The notes: generated from the letters alone by a model not told the origin. A stretch of DNA of 56,908 nucleotides from Enterococcus canintestini (GCF_001885735.1 NZ_JXKG01000017.1:1-56908), one strand, 5' to 3'; shown: positions 1 to 10,022, numbered from the stretch's first letter. Program-made: numbers and translations.

Positions 1-140
1 GTCAAAGTATGAATTATTCAGGTGCTATTATTACACCAATTATTGCTAAAGAAGCAAAAGCTTTTGCAGATATCCAACTAGAAGCTAAAAAACTATTTGG
101 TATCATTCAGCAGTCTGAAAAAATTGAACAAGCAATGTAA
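1..140 (+). CDS. 3' end of an unidentified CDS
   Basis: The window opens inside a reading frame, read from base 3, that ends at TAA 138-140. The visible 45 residues run QSMNYSGAIITP... and end ...SEKIEQAM, with a mostly helical, charged C-terminus. The piece is too short for a family assignment and I do not recognise it. A rho-independent terminator follows within about 25 bases, so this is the last gene of its transcript. Confidence 0.55.
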   Translation, partial: QSMNYSGAIITPIIAKEAKAFADIQLEAKKLFGIIQQSEKIEQAM

Positions 141-160
141 CACTTTTGACTAAAAATTTT

Positions 161-202
161 AAAATGTAGAAGTGGCGGAAAGCTTCTTTCTACATTTTTT
201 TA
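161..202 (+). terminator. Rho-independent terminator of the partial first gene
   Basis: ATGTAG at 164-169 pairs with CTACAT at 190-195 and AAG/CTT pairs extend the stem inward. A run of T follows immediately. Confidence 0.75.
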
Positions 203-427
203 TTACTCTTTGCTTAAACTAAAGACTATTATATTAAAGGATACATTCAGGTAATTTAGTGAATCAAAGACGGCTTATTTTTCTTTTTGTTACTTCACGA
301 GTAGACTGAAAGAATAGTAAGAATAGCTGCCAAAATATTGTCTGCCAAAATTAGTTTGATAAGCCAGTGTGATGCCGTAATTTTTAAAGCCATTTTGTGA
401 TTAATCGCCAGGAAAGAGGGTATTTAA
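203..427. other. Intergenic region with no recognised element
   Basis: AT-rich spacer between the terminator and the CbiX-like gene. It must hold that gene's promoter, but I see no convincing -35/-10 pair. The only clear signal is the ribosome site AAAGAGGG just before the ATG at 428. Confidence 0.4.
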
Positions 428-1132
428 ATGGAGCGTAAAAAAAGTGTTGTCTTCTTAATTACAACGGATAAAAAACATTTAAATCAAAGTCTTTTGCAAA
501 TGATTAATGAAGTAGCCTTACAACTTACTGTCCCTTTTGAAATTTGTTTTCTTAATGAAAAAAACAGGTTAGCTGAAAGTATCTTGGACTTAGCTACAAA
601 GGGGAGTCGTGAAATTATTTTCTTGCCAGTTTCACTATTTTCAACGGCTGAAATTAGTCAGACTTTGCCAGAGCGAGTAAACGCAATTTTAAAAAAAGAG
701 CCTGCTCTTACTGCAACTTTTTTGCAGCCTCTGGGTAGTACGCGATCAATTTTACATTCTCTGGTGGATCAATTAGCACAACAGCCCAATCTTTTACCCC
801 AACCAGTTTTGTTAATCGCAGCAGATACAGCTAACAGTGCGACTTTTTATGAAGAAGGCAATACCTTAACCCAAAAACTAACCATTATTTCTGGTCGAAA
901 AGTGTATTTTGCCGGTCTTTTAGGGGAATCTTCTTACAAAAAGCTCTTGGCGCAAATAAAAACACCACTACTGATTCAATTACTTTTAACAGATGATGAT
1001 TTAGCGGCAAAGGTTACAGCTGAAATTTATTCATTGCGGGGAAAACAGGCGATGATTTTACCTTCTTTAGTTGAAAGCTACCATTTAGAAAAAGCGATGT
1101 TAGAACGATTAAAGAACGCCGGTTGCATTTGA
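428..1132 (+). CDS. CbiX/SirB-like protein lacking chelatase histidines
   Basis: This 234-residue protein looks like two tandem CbiX/SirB-type alpha/beta halves (about residues 1-115 and 125-234). The clearest family resemblance is REIIFLPVSLFSTAEIS at about 62-78, which matches the family's PLFL stretch. True sirohydrochlorin chelatases carry an N-terminal HGS motif and a second histidine after PLFL as metal ligands. Here the N-terminal strand reads FLITTDKK and neither histidine is present, so metal insertion is unlikely. No siroheme or cobalamin gene is nearby. The ATG has AAAGAGGG about 7 bases upstream. It lies directly before the T-box/aroF unit but has its own transcript. The function is unknown; database annotation as a sirohydrochlorin ferrochelatase would be misleading. 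Confidence 0.7.
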   Translation: MERKKSVVFLITTDKKHLNQSLLQMINEVALQLTVPFEICFLNEKNRLAESILDLATKGSREIIFLPVSLFSTAEISQTLPERVNAILKKEPALTATFLQPLGSTRSILHSLVDQLAQQPNLLPQPVLLIAADTANSATFYEEGNTLTQKLTIISGRKVYFAGLLGESSYKKLLAQIKTPLLIQLLLTDDDLAAKVTAEIYSLRGKQAMILPSLVESYHLEKAMLERLKNAGCI

Positions 1133-1216
1133 TAATTGTAAATTTTGGCAATTTAGTGAATTTTTTTACAAGACGGTCTCAGGGGAACAAAGATTTTTTA
1201 AATTGTTAGAATTTTC

Positions 1217-1245
1217 TTGACAATATAAATGAAGCTGGATACAAT
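1217..1245 (+). promoter_or_regulatory. Consensus promoter of the T-box/aroF transcript
   Basis: A perfect -35 TTGACA (1217-1222), a 17-base spacer and -10 TACAAT (1240-1245). Transcription should start near 1252 and lead into the T-box leader. Confidence 0.85.
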
Positions 1246-1251
1246 AAGTGC

Positions 1252-1530
1252 AATAATTAAAAGTGATGATAAGAAATAGTAAGTAAAAATAAGAAGACAG
1301 GAAGTTGCCGGTCATTGAGAGGCGCGAGATTGTTTTTACTGAATTCCTCTTTGAACTTCGCACCGAAAAAAGTAGGCTGCGACGGATGGTGTGCCTTCGT
1401 TAAATGGGCCAGGGTATAAGTATTTTTGTACCTGTTGAGGTAGTTTTGCGCGAGCAGACTATAAAAAAAGGTGGTAACACGAGTCTATTTTAGACCCCGT
1501 CCTTTCTAAGGAAAGGATAGGGTCTTTTTC
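1252..1530 (+). promoter_or_regulatory. T-box leader upstream of aroF
   Basis: This tRNA-sensing leader raises aroF expression when its cognate tRNA is uncharged. The T-box core AGGTGGTAACACGAG lies at about 1469-1484. It is followed by a strong terminator, GACCC/GGGTC with TCCTTTC/GAAAGGA (about 1492-1524), and a T-rich tail. Stem I is closed by AGGAA (about 1300) against TTCCT (about 1344-1348). The UGGU of the T-box should pair with a tRNA ending ACCA, that is with discriminator A73. That fits tRNA-Tyr or tRNA-Phe and argues against tRNA-Trp (G73). A TAC triplet at 1337-1339 lies where a specifier would be expected, so tyrosine is my best guess; the fold was done by eye. Confidence 0.88.
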
Positions 1531-1569
1531 TTTTATATAAAATGAGAATTTAAAAGGAGTCGATGGAAA

Positions 1570-2595
1570 ATGTTTAAAGCAATTAGTAAAAAAATTAATG
1601 CAGAGTCCGTTAAATCTTTAGCCAAATTATCTGAAGCAGAAGCTGCACAGAAAAAGGTACGCGATTTAGAATTGGAAAAAATTATTACAGGTGAAGATGA
1701 ACGAATTTTATTGATTATTGGTCCTTGTTCGGCCCATGAAGAAGAAGCGGTGATGGAGTATGTACGTCGTTTGGCAAAACTGCAAGCAGAAGTTGCGGAT
1801 AAAGTTTTCATGGTCCCGCGTATTTACACGAATAAACCACGTACAAATGGTGATGGCTACAAGGGATTATTGCATCAACAAAACCCAAATGGTGAGAGTA
1901 ATTTGATTCGGGGGATTGTCTCAGTTCGTAAATTGCACAAACGAGTTTTAACTGAAACAGGTTTAACGACTGCGGATGAAATGCTGTATCCTGAAAATTT
2001 GGAATTTGTTGAAGACTTAGTCAGCTATATTGCTGTAGGGGCACGCTCGGTGGAAGACCAACAGCACCGCTTTGTTGCCAGTGGCATTGATCAGCCTACC
2101 GGTATGAAAAATCCGACCAGTGGTAATTTAACCGTTTTATTTAACTCTTTATACGCAGCTCAGCAAAAACAAGAGTTCATCTATAATGGCGCGGAAGTAG
2201 AATCTTCTTCTAATCCATTAACGCATGTTGTGTTACGTGGTGGCCTAAATGAAGTAGGTAAAAATATTCCCAACTATCATTATGAAGATTTACTAGAAGT
2301 TACGAGCCGTTACGAAGCCGGTAATTTCAAAAATCCATTCATCGTCGTTGATACCAATCACGATAATTCGGGTAAAAAGTATTTAGAGCAAGTACGAATC
2401 GTTAAAGAAACACTGGAAAACCGCAACTATAACGAAAAAATCAAAAAAATGGTGCGGGGCTTTATGATTGAAAGTTTCATTGAAGATGGACGGCAAGAAC
2501 CGGATGGCACTGTTTTTGGCAAATCGATTACAGATCCTTGTCTGGGTTGGGAAAAAACAGAGGAATTAGTGCGCTACATCGCTGAACATGCGTAA
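1570..2595 (+). CDS. aroF: 3-deoxy-7-phosphoheptulonate synthase (DAHP synthase)
   Basis: Catalyses phosphoenolpyruvate + erythrose-4-phosphate to DAHP, the first step of the shikimate pathway to Phe, Tyr and Trp. At 341 residues it matches the AroF/AroG/AroH class I length. Visible signatures are IIGPCSAHEEE (about 49-59), KPRTNGDGYKG (about 86-96, PEP binding), GARSVEDQQHR (about 157-167), and the metal-binding histidine and aspartate regions near VVDTNHDNSGKK. No fused chorismate mutase or ACT domain is present, so allosteric control would have to be built in, as in AroFGH. The ATG follows AAAAGGAGT. The gene is alone in its transcript, controlled by the T-box and closed by the hairpin at 2777. 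Confidence 0.95.
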   Translation: MFKAISKKINAESVKSLAKLSEAEAAQKKVRDLELEKIITGEDERILLIIGPCSAHEEEAVMEYVRRLAKLQAEVADKVFMVPRIYTNKPRTNGDGYKGLLHQQNPNGESNLIRGIVSVRKLHKRVLTETGLTTADEMLYPENLEFVEDLVSYIAVGARSVEDQQHRFVASGIDQPTGMKNPTSGNLTVLFNSLYAAQQKQEFIYNGAEVESSSNPLTHVVLRGGLNEVGKNIPNYHYEDLLEVTSRYEAGNFKNPFIVVDTNHDNSGKKYLEQVRIVKETLENRNYNEKIKKMVRGFMIESFIEDGRQEPDGTVFGKSITDPCLGWEKTEELVRYIAEHA

Positions 2596-2776
2596 GTAAT
2601 CTGTTTAAAACGATAAGGAGCAAAACGATTTTTTGATAGAAAATAAGGTTCTAAGAGAAGTATTTAGCTTCAGGCAATAAGTAGAGATTTTAAGAAAATC
2701 GGGGCACCAATTTTTGTGAAATTTTGGCTGATTTAAAAAAGATGGGGCTTCATTAACAACGTTTATTTGAAAAATG

Positions 2777-2816
2777 GAGGTAGGATAAGACGAAGATGCT
2801 TATCCTACCTCTTTTT
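2777..2816 (+). terminator. Strong terminator after aroF
   Basis: A perfect 13-bp stem (2777-2789 with 2799-2811) around a 9-base loop, followed by TTTTTCTT. It lies about 180 bases after the aroF stop. Confidence 0.9.
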
Positions 2817-3117
2817 CTTGTCTAAAAATACTGTACTCGTAGTTGTTTAAATTTATATTATTATTTTATCTTTAAGATTTGTTTCATTAAAAGAACGTTT
2901 GAAGAATGGAGTAAATAAATAAAAAAATAAAATGACAGCGGTAATAATCGGAATTTTCAGAAATTATAAACTTTTAAAATCGCATTGTAGCAAGGTATTG
3001 ACGTAATAGGCATTTTTATCTTTATTTCAATTATCCAAAAAAAATTACAAAAGAAACGTATGATTTTTGACTAGAATAACTTATAATATTGTTATCGTAT
3101 AAAGAGAGGATAGAGAT
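2817..3117. other. AT-rich intergenic region upstream of the YfcC-type gene
   Basis: No reading frame of note. TTGACT at 3067-3072 together with TATAAT at about 3082 or TGTTAT at 3090 gives only a loose promoter candidate for the following transporter. Nothing else recognisable is seen. Confidence 0.35.
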
Positions 3118-4842
3118 ATGAAGAACAAGAAGAAACGTGATTTAACAAAAATGCGTACGCCCCACACTTATGTCATTATTTTTATGGTTGTTATTGCGGC
3201 GTGGCTGTTGACGTTTATTGTACCGGCCGGAAAATTTTCAACGACTGAAGTTGAGTACAAAGACGCCAACGGTGAAGTGGCAACACGGACAGTCTTAGAA
3301 CAAGATACTTTCCGTTATGATTATCCGCTAGATAAAAAGTTTGTCTTTGATAAACTGGAAACTTTAGCGCAAGATCAAAAAGAACTTGATGAATTAGATG
3401 TAAATAAAGAAGATGTGCAAGGTGTTTTAAAAGAAGGAGAAAGTAACCTTTCACAAGAAACACTCGACGGTATCAATCTGACAGATGATACACTGTATAA
3501 ATTATATGGTGATAAAATTTATGATAAGTCAGAGAAATTGCACAAAACAGCGAAAATTTGGGGAACCGATGATTTTAATGGTTTTGGCTTTTTAAACTTT
3601 ATTTTTGAAGGGTTAGTTTCAGGGGATAAATATGGCTCTGCGGTCGGAATTGTCGCATTAATCTTAGTCGTAGGTGGTGCTTTTGGGATCATCATGCGTA
3701 CAGGAGCGATTGATGCTGGTATTTTTGCTTTTATTTCTAAAACCCGTGGCTTAGAGCGTTTAGCAATCCCACTATTATTCTTTGCTTTTTCATTTGGTGG
3801 TGCAACTTTTGGGATGGCCGAAGAAGTTATTCCATTTTCAATGGTTATGGTACCTTTTGTGATAGCGCTGGGATATGACTCCATTGTCGCAGTTACGGTT
3901 ACCTATGTTGCTTCTCAGGTGGGGAATGCGGCATCGTGGATGAGTCCATTTAGTGTTGCGGTAGCACAAGGGATTGCTGGTATTCCAGTCTTATCAGGTG
4001 CAACTTTCCGTTTGGTGATGTGGTTTGTGATTACGGCACTTTCTGCTTTGTATTTATCTATTTACGCAGAACGAATCCGCAAAAATCCAATGAAATCAGA
4101 AGTTTACGAATCTGATGCTCACTTTAGAGATCAAATTCAAAAAACTACCGATGAAAAGAAACCGTTCTTACTTGGTCATAAATTAATCTTAATTGAAATG
4201 TTAGCAGTTTTAATCTGGATCATTTGGGGAGTAACCCAAGAAGGCTATTACATTCCAGAAATTGCTTCTCAATTCTTTGTAATGGGCTTAGTGGCTGGTG
4301 TGATTGCAGTACTATTCAAACTAGATGGTATGGGCTGGAATGATATTGCCAAAAGTTTCCAAGGCGGTGCAGCTGATTTAGCTGGAACGGCGATTGTAGT
4401 TGGGATGGCAAAAGGGATTTTACTTGTTCTAGGTGGTTCTGATGCCAATATGCCATCTGCTTTAAATACTATGCTCCATAGTGTTGGTGGATTATTAAGT
4501 GGCGTACCTGCAATGGTTGGTGCGTGGGCAATGTATATTTTCCAAAGCTTATTCAACTTAGTCGTAACTTCAAATTCAGGTCAAGCGGCCTTAACAATGC
4601 CAATTATGGCACCTCTAGCAGACTTAGTTGGTGTATCTCGCCAAGTTGCAGTTTTAGCTTACCAGTTAGGTGCTGGTTTTGTCGATGCCTTTACACCGGT
4701 TTCAGCAAGTTTAATCGGGGTTTTAGGTGTTGCGCATATCGAATGGGCAAAATGGGCGAAATTCCAAATTAAGATGCAAGGCTTCTTCTTTGTCTTAGGA
4801 ACAATCTTCATTATTGCTGCGATTGCAGTTGGTTTACAGTAA
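3118..4842 (+). CDS. YfcC-family membrane transporter
   Basis: A polytopic inner-membrane carrier of 574 residues in the YfcC / C4-dicarboxylate anaerobic carrier-like family, whose members are mostly predicted to move amino acids or dicarboxylates. Transmembrane helix 1 (about 17-37) is followed by a long hydrophilic, acidic segment (about 40-145), presumably extracytoplasmic. Ten or more hydrophobic helices follow. Glycine-rich motifs such as VVGGAFGIIMRTGAID, FGGATFGMAEE and VVTSNSGQAALTMPIMAPLAD are typical of the ion-transporter superfamily. The ATG follows GAGAGGATAGAGAT. It is single, with its own terminator at 4850. The substrate cannot be read from sequence. Confidence 0.85.
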   Translation: MKNKKKRDLTKMRTPHTYVIIFMVVIAAWLLTFIVPAGKFSTTEVEYKDANGEVATRTVLEQDTFRYDYPLDKKFVFDKLETLAQDQKELDELDVNKEDVQGVLKEGESNLSQETLDGINLTDDTLYKLYGDKIYDKSEKLHKTAKIWGTDDFNGFGFLNFIFEGLVSGDKYGSAVGIVALILVVGGAFGIIMRTGAIDAGIFAFISKTRGLERLAIPLLFFAFSFGGATFGMAEEVIPFSMVMVPFVIALGYDSIVAVTVTYVASQVGNAASWMSPFSVAVAQGIAGIPVLSGATFRLVMWFVITALSALYLSIYAERIRKNPMKSEVYESDAHFRDQIQKTTDEKKPFLLGHKLILIEMLAVLIWIIWGVTQEGYYIPEIASQFFVMGLVAGVIAVLFKLDGMGWNDIAKSFQGGAADLAGTAIVVGMAKGILLVLGGSDANMPSALNTMLHSVGGLLSGVPAMVGAWAMYIFQSLFNLVVTSNSGQAALTMPIMAPLADLVGVSRQVAVLAYQLGAGFVDAFTPVSASLIGVLGVAHIEWAKWAKFQIKMQGFFFVLGTIFIIAAIAVGLQ

Positions 4843-4849
4843 AAATTGG

Positions 4850-4877
4850 ACTTCCTCTTTTTAGAGGAAGTTTTTTT
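4850..4877 (+). terminator. Terminator after the YfcC-type gene
   Basis: The stem CTTCCTCT (4851-4858) pairs with AGAGGAAG (4863-4870) and is followed by seven T, right after the stop codon. Confidence 0.9.
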
Positions 4878-5046
4878 ATAAGTAAAAGAGTATGTCTCTT
4901 GATAGTTTTTCAAACTTTTTTAACTATCAATACTAATAAAAAAATTGAAAAGTATTAAAATTTTAATGGGAAATTTTAAGGGGAACTGTTATTTATTTAT
5001 CGACGTGATATGATTACAATAGATTTTTTACTAAAGGAGAATAGTT

Positions 5047-5367
5047 ATGAATAAAGAAGAAATGAATATGCTTGGTTTTCAAATTGTCGCTTATGCCGGT
5101 GATGCTAGAAGTTCACTTTTAAAACTTATCCGTGAAGTTCGCAGTGGTGAATTTCAAAATGTCGAAACTTTATTAGCAGATGCTGATGCTAGTTTAAAAC
5201 AAGCGCATAACGCACAAACAGAAGTTTTAGCAAAAGAAGCCGGAGGAGAAGACGTAGAATTAGGTTTTATCTTCATTCATGGGCAAGATCATTTAATGAC
5301 TACCATCTTATTGCGGGAATTAGCTGAAGACTTCGTGAATTTGTATAAAGAAAAGTACAATAAATAA
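5047..5367 (+). CDS. PTS lactose/cellobiose-family IIA component (orphan)
   Basis: A small cytoplasmic phosphocarrier (106 residues) of the Lac family. It accepts phosphate from HPr and passes it to a IIB. The signature H78-GQDHLMTT places the phosphorylatable histidine at residue 78, the same number as in the staphylococcal lactose IIA, with the metal-binding Asp at 81. A second family motif, AHNAQTE, lies at about 53-59. The ATG follows CTAAAGGAGAATAGTT. No IIB, IIC or glycosidase lies next to it, so it must either serve IIB/IIC elsewhere or act as a regulator. The substrate (lactose, cellobiose, chitobiose) is undetermined. Confidence 0.9.
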   Translation: MNKEEMNMLGFQIVAYAGDARSSLLKLIREVRSGEFQNVETLLADADASLKQAHNAQTEVLAKEAGGEDVELGFIFIHGQDHLMTTILLRELAEDFVNLYKEKYNK

Positions 5368-5504
5368 TCGGTAAAGATATAATAGTAGGTTTGTGATAAA
5401 AAAGATTTAAAGAGTAATAGAATCTAAAATTTAAGCTGTAATATCTTGATGCGAAAAATATGTTTGAATTGATAATAGCGTTAATTTAATCGCGTTTGGT
5501 AAAT

Positions 5505-5547
5505 AGAAAATCCCTTAAGCTCACTTTCTTACACTGGCTTAAGGGAT
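5505..5547 (-). terminator. Terminator of the metallophosphoesterase gene
   Basis: ATCCCTTAAGC (5510-5520) pairs with GCTTAAGGGAT (5537-5547). The A-rich flank on the low-coordinate side becomes the U-run on the minus strand. It may also weakly stop the IIA transcript arriving from the other side. Confidence 0.8.
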
Positions 5548-5556
5548 CTTAATTGG

Positions 5557-6639
5557 TTAAATGATTTTTTTATTCTTATAACGCCGGCGGAACAAATTGA
5601 TATCCACGACTTTATTTGTTTTATCGGTAGGTTTTTCAGCCGCATCAGTATCGGGTTGTTCTTCTGGAGCTACAGGTACCGTAGTGCGATCAGGAGTATT
5701 AAATTCATTTTGCGTTTCAGCGGTTGGCGCTGTTTTTTCTACTGTAATCTGCTTTTCAAAATTGAAATTACCATCAAAATTCTCAAAAATTTGGCGCTTG
5801 TTAGAAAGATGATAATAAACAATTTCAGGGGGAACACCAAAACGAGCAGGGATCATGGTCATACCAATTCCCGTGTTGACTGATAAAATAGTATTTTTAG
5901 TGGGTAAATACAAACTTTCAGTGTAGTGTTTAGCCCCTTCAGTTTTAATATACAGATGTGGCAAACGAATTTGTCCGCCGTGACTGTGGCCGGATAAGAC
6001 TAAATCATATTGAGATAAGTTGTGAATCGCTTGAATTTGATCAGGTTGATGTGCTAATAAAATATGCCATTCTGCCAAGGTAGAGTCAAAGTTGTAGTCA
6101 GGTTTACCGCCACTTAAATCATCTATACCGACGATATTCATCGAAATTTTGGCATCAGAACCAAAAACTTCTTCATTCACAAGGGTTGTAAAACCAGCTT
6201 CTTTTAAGACCTCTTTAACAAAATATTGTCCGCCATGTTTATAATCGTGATTTCCTAACACTGCAATTTTTCCCATTGGTGCTTTTAGCCGCTTTAATTT
6301 TTCGATCAGGCGATTAGTCTGCTTTTTAGGCCAATATTTATAATCGTCAATCAAATCACCCGTAAAGACAATAATATCAGGTTTCATTTCCATCACAGAG
6401 CGGATAATTTTATTCATCTTACGTGGTTTAAACCAGCGGGAAAAATGTAGATCGCTAATATGGGCAATCGTCACATCCCCTTCATGAGCAAACATATCGT
6501 AAGCATCAGAGATATCCAACACCCGCTGTTTGTTTTTGCGAATCAGGTAATGCCGTTGTTTCAGCCTACTAGGTTCGATAAAGAATGCATATAACGCAAA
6601 TGCGAGTAAAATAGTGATGATACCTAGAATTAACTGCAC
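5557..6639 (-). CDS. Membrane-anchored calcineurin-like metallophosphoesterase
   Basis: A 360-residue protein of the YaeI/YkuE-type metallophosphoesterases. An N-terminal transmembrane helix (about 2-21) is followed by the two-metal catalytic domain with the motifs ISDLHF (about 61-66), FTGDLIDD (about 95-102), LGNHDY (about 127-132), LAHQPDQ and LSGHSHGGQ. All metal ligands appear intact. Relatives act on lipid- or nucleotide-linked phosphates, but the substrate here is unknown. After about residue 290 there is a low-complexity Thr/Pro/Glu tail ending in a basic stretch, RRRYKNKK. The start is GTG at 6639, chosen because AAAGGAGG lies 7 bases upstream and no in-frame ATG is near. Confidence 0.88.
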   Translation of the reverse strand: MQLILGIITILLAFALYAFFIEPSRLKQRHYLIRKNKQRVLDISDAYDMFAHEGDVTIAHISDLHFSRWFKPRKMNKIIRSVMEMKPDIIVFTGDLIDDYKYWPKKQTNRLIEKLKRLKAPMGKIAVLGNHDYKHGGQYFVKEVLKEAGFTTLVNEEVFGSDAKISMNIVGIDDLSGGKPDYNFDSTLAEWHILLAHQPDQIQAIHNLSQYDLVLSGHSHGGQIRLPHLYIKTEGAKHYTESLYLPTKNTILSVNTGIGMTMIPARFGVPPEIVYYHLSNKRQIFENFDGNFNFEKQITVEKTAPTAETQNEFNTPDRTTVPVAPEEQPDTDAAEKPTDKTNKVVDINLFRRRYKNKKII

Positions 6640-6769
6640 AAAATGGCCTCCTTTTGAATTCTGCTAACTAGTATAGAATATAAGATTGTGGAACAAAAAG
6701 CAATCGAACATGAGATAAGATTTTGCTAAATTTAGATGAAAAATATTTCGTTTTCATTACAAATAAAAT

Positions 6770-6801
6770 AAACACCCTCCGTATCTTGACAGTGAGTGTT
6801 T
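6770..6801 (-). terminator. Probable terminator of the small membrane protein gene
   Basis: AAACACCCTC (6770-6779) against GAGTGTTT (6794-6801) forms an 8-bp stem with one mismatch. It is read on the minus strand and followed there by a T-rich tract. Confidence 0.5.
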
Positions 6802-6822
6802 AAAATGATTAAAACCTTGTTG

Positions 6823-7425
6823 TTACTTTATTTTCTTGATATTTTTTGAAGGATTTTGACGCAAACGGTTGTTCTTTTTTGGGATAATAAATAACAGCAA
6901 TTCATAAGGGGTTGCGATGAGGAACCACAAGAGTGAAAGACTAGTGAAACCTTGGCGATAAAATTTTTGCAAGACGAAATGTAGCCCGATTATTCCCAAT
7001 AATAGTCCGCCATTTTTCACCCAAAAAGGATCTAGGTTACTAAAAGTTAACAGCAGTGAACTTAGAATCGGCAGACTGTAAAAAGACAATGCGACCAGGT
7101 TTAATTGCCAGTTTCGTTTTAGTTCCAGCAGTGAAATGACAAATAAAACAGCTGATAGGATTATTCCAAGAGGTGGAAATAAGCTGGTTAAAAAAAGATA
7201 AACCGCACTATACAAAATTAATAACGGACCTCTGATAATTGCGGTAATCCCAATAAAGGTTACGATCAATAAGAATTGTCCCGTATAGCTAGATTTTATC
7301 AATAGACCAAATATAGCTAAGAGTAAAAAGTGGCTCCAAGTTAAAGTTTGTTCTTTTGTATGTTGTTGATATTTTTGACGCAAATAATGCGCGAATTGTG
7401 GGTAACGATGGTTAAAATTTTCGAT
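6823..7425 (-). CDS. Conserved small membrane protein, non-canonical start
   Basis: I do not recognise the family. The protein has about six hydrophobic helices between residues 30 and 185 and a basic tail, NNRLRQNPSKNIKKIK. No ATG or GTG exists near the N-terminus. A TTG at 7383 lacks any ribosome site, whereas the open frame continues upstream to a clear GGAGG (around 7432-7436) followed 7 bases later by ATC at 7423-7425. Starting there gives 200 residues, and the added N-terminus (ENFNHRYPQFAHYLRQKY) looks coding. I therefore place the start at ATC, which would be a near-cognate initiation. The gene follows the metallophosphoesterase on the same strand but has its own terminator. Confidence 0.6.
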   Translation of the reverse strand: MENFNHRYPQFAHYLRQKYQQHTKEQTLTWSHFLLLAIFGLLIKSSYTGQFLLIVTFIGITAIIRGPLLILYSAVYLFLTSLFPPLGIILSAVLFVISLLELKRNWQLNLVALSFYSLPILSSLLLTFSNLDPFWVKNGGLLLGIIGLHFVLQKFYRQGFTSLSLLWFLIATPYELLLFIIPKKNNRLRQNPSKNIKKIK

Positions 7426-7776
7426 GGTTATTCCTCCATTCCCGGCTTTTTTTAGAATAAAAAAACTACTTTAATTATAAAGAAAAGTATTGATTTTTAA
7501 TCAGGCTTAGGGCGTATTTTTAAAAGACACAACATTGTTTTAAAAAGAAAGTTTAGATTTTTTTTGAGTATCTGCTAAATTTTTTGGTAAAAGCTTTAAT
7601 TTGCGGTAGCTTTACTTTAGACCCAAGCGAATTTGTGCTAAAGTTACTATTGAAATGGATGAAGTAGTAAGTGGACGTTTATTTTTTAGTGTTTGTAGAA
7701 AACGATGCTACTTAAATGCCAATTGAGCTGTTTAGTACGAATAATTTTGATGAAAATATTTAAGGAAGTGGACCGG
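7426..7776. other. Divergent intergenic region
   Basis: It separates the minus-strand membrane protein from the plus-strand tatD operon and must contain both promoters. The sequence is AT-rich. TTGTGCTAAAGTTAC around 7631 is a weak promoter-like patch. No hairpin or operator stands out. Confidence 0.3.
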
Positions 7777-8543
7777 ATGATTTTTGATTCCCATACGCAT
7801 TTAAACGCAGAACAATTTAACGATGATATTCCTGAAACCATTGCCCGGGCGCAAGAACTTGGCGTAACCGAAATGGCAGTGGTAGGCTTTGACACGCCCA
7901 CCATTGAAAAAAGTTTAGCCTTAAGTCAAGCTTATGATAACATTTATAGCATTATTGGGTGGCATCCCACCGAAGCAGGCAGCTATACAAAAGAGATTGA
8001 GGAAAAACTGCAAGAACGTTTAACTTTACCAAAAGTAGTGGCTTTAGGTGAAATCGGTTTGGATTATTATTGGATGGAAGATCCAAAAGACGTGCAAGAA
8101 AAAGTTTTTCGTCGCCAAATTGCGATTGCAAAAGAAATGAAGCTACCAATCAGTATTCATACCCGTGATGCAATTGAAGATACGTATCGTATTTTAAAAG
8201 ATGAAAGAATACAAGATATTGGCGGCATTATGCATAGTTTTAGTGGCAGTGGCGAATGGGCCAAGCGCTTTTTAGATTTGGGAATGCATATTTCTTTTAG
8301 TGGTGTGGTTACTTTTAAGAAAGCATTAGATGTTCAAGAAGCTGCGAGTATTGTGCCTTTAGATCGTCTACTAGTGGAAACTGACGCGCCGTATTTAGCC
8401 CCTGTACCTTATCGAGGTAAGCGCAATGAACCCGGTTATACTCGTTATGTCGTTGAAAAAATTGCTGAGTTACGCAAATTGCCTTTTGAAGAAGTGGCAA
8501 CTGTGACAAGAGAAAATGCGCATCGTTTATTTCGGATTAGCAA

Positions 8544-8547
<4 letters not shown>
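7777..8547 (+). CDS. tatD: TatD-family metal-dependent DNase/hydrolase
   Basis: A cytoplasmic TIM-barrel metallohydrolase (3'-5' exonuclease in studied members), 256 residues, the usual length. The metal ligands are visible: DSHTHLN at 4-10, GEIGLDYYW (about 92-100), SIHTRDA (about 127-133), HSFSG and ETDAPYLAP (about 203-211). The ATG at 7777 is preferred over upstream in-frame starts because TAAGGAAGTGG precedes it and the protein then begins MIFDSHTH as in the family. It is the first gene of an overlapping operon with rnmV and rsmA, a conserved Firmicute order. Confidence 0.95.
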
Positions 8548-10008
<1,461 letters not shown>

Positions 10009-10022
10009 TTACTATTATACTG

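Noticed and set aside
1166-1363. A 65-codon minus-strand frame over the T-box leader
   Set aside because: It has no ribosome site and overlaps a promoter and a structured leader; it is an accidental frame.
3519-3884. A 121-codon minus-strand frame in the YfcC-type gene
   Set aside because: Antisense shadow of a membrane protein; composition and start are not convincing.
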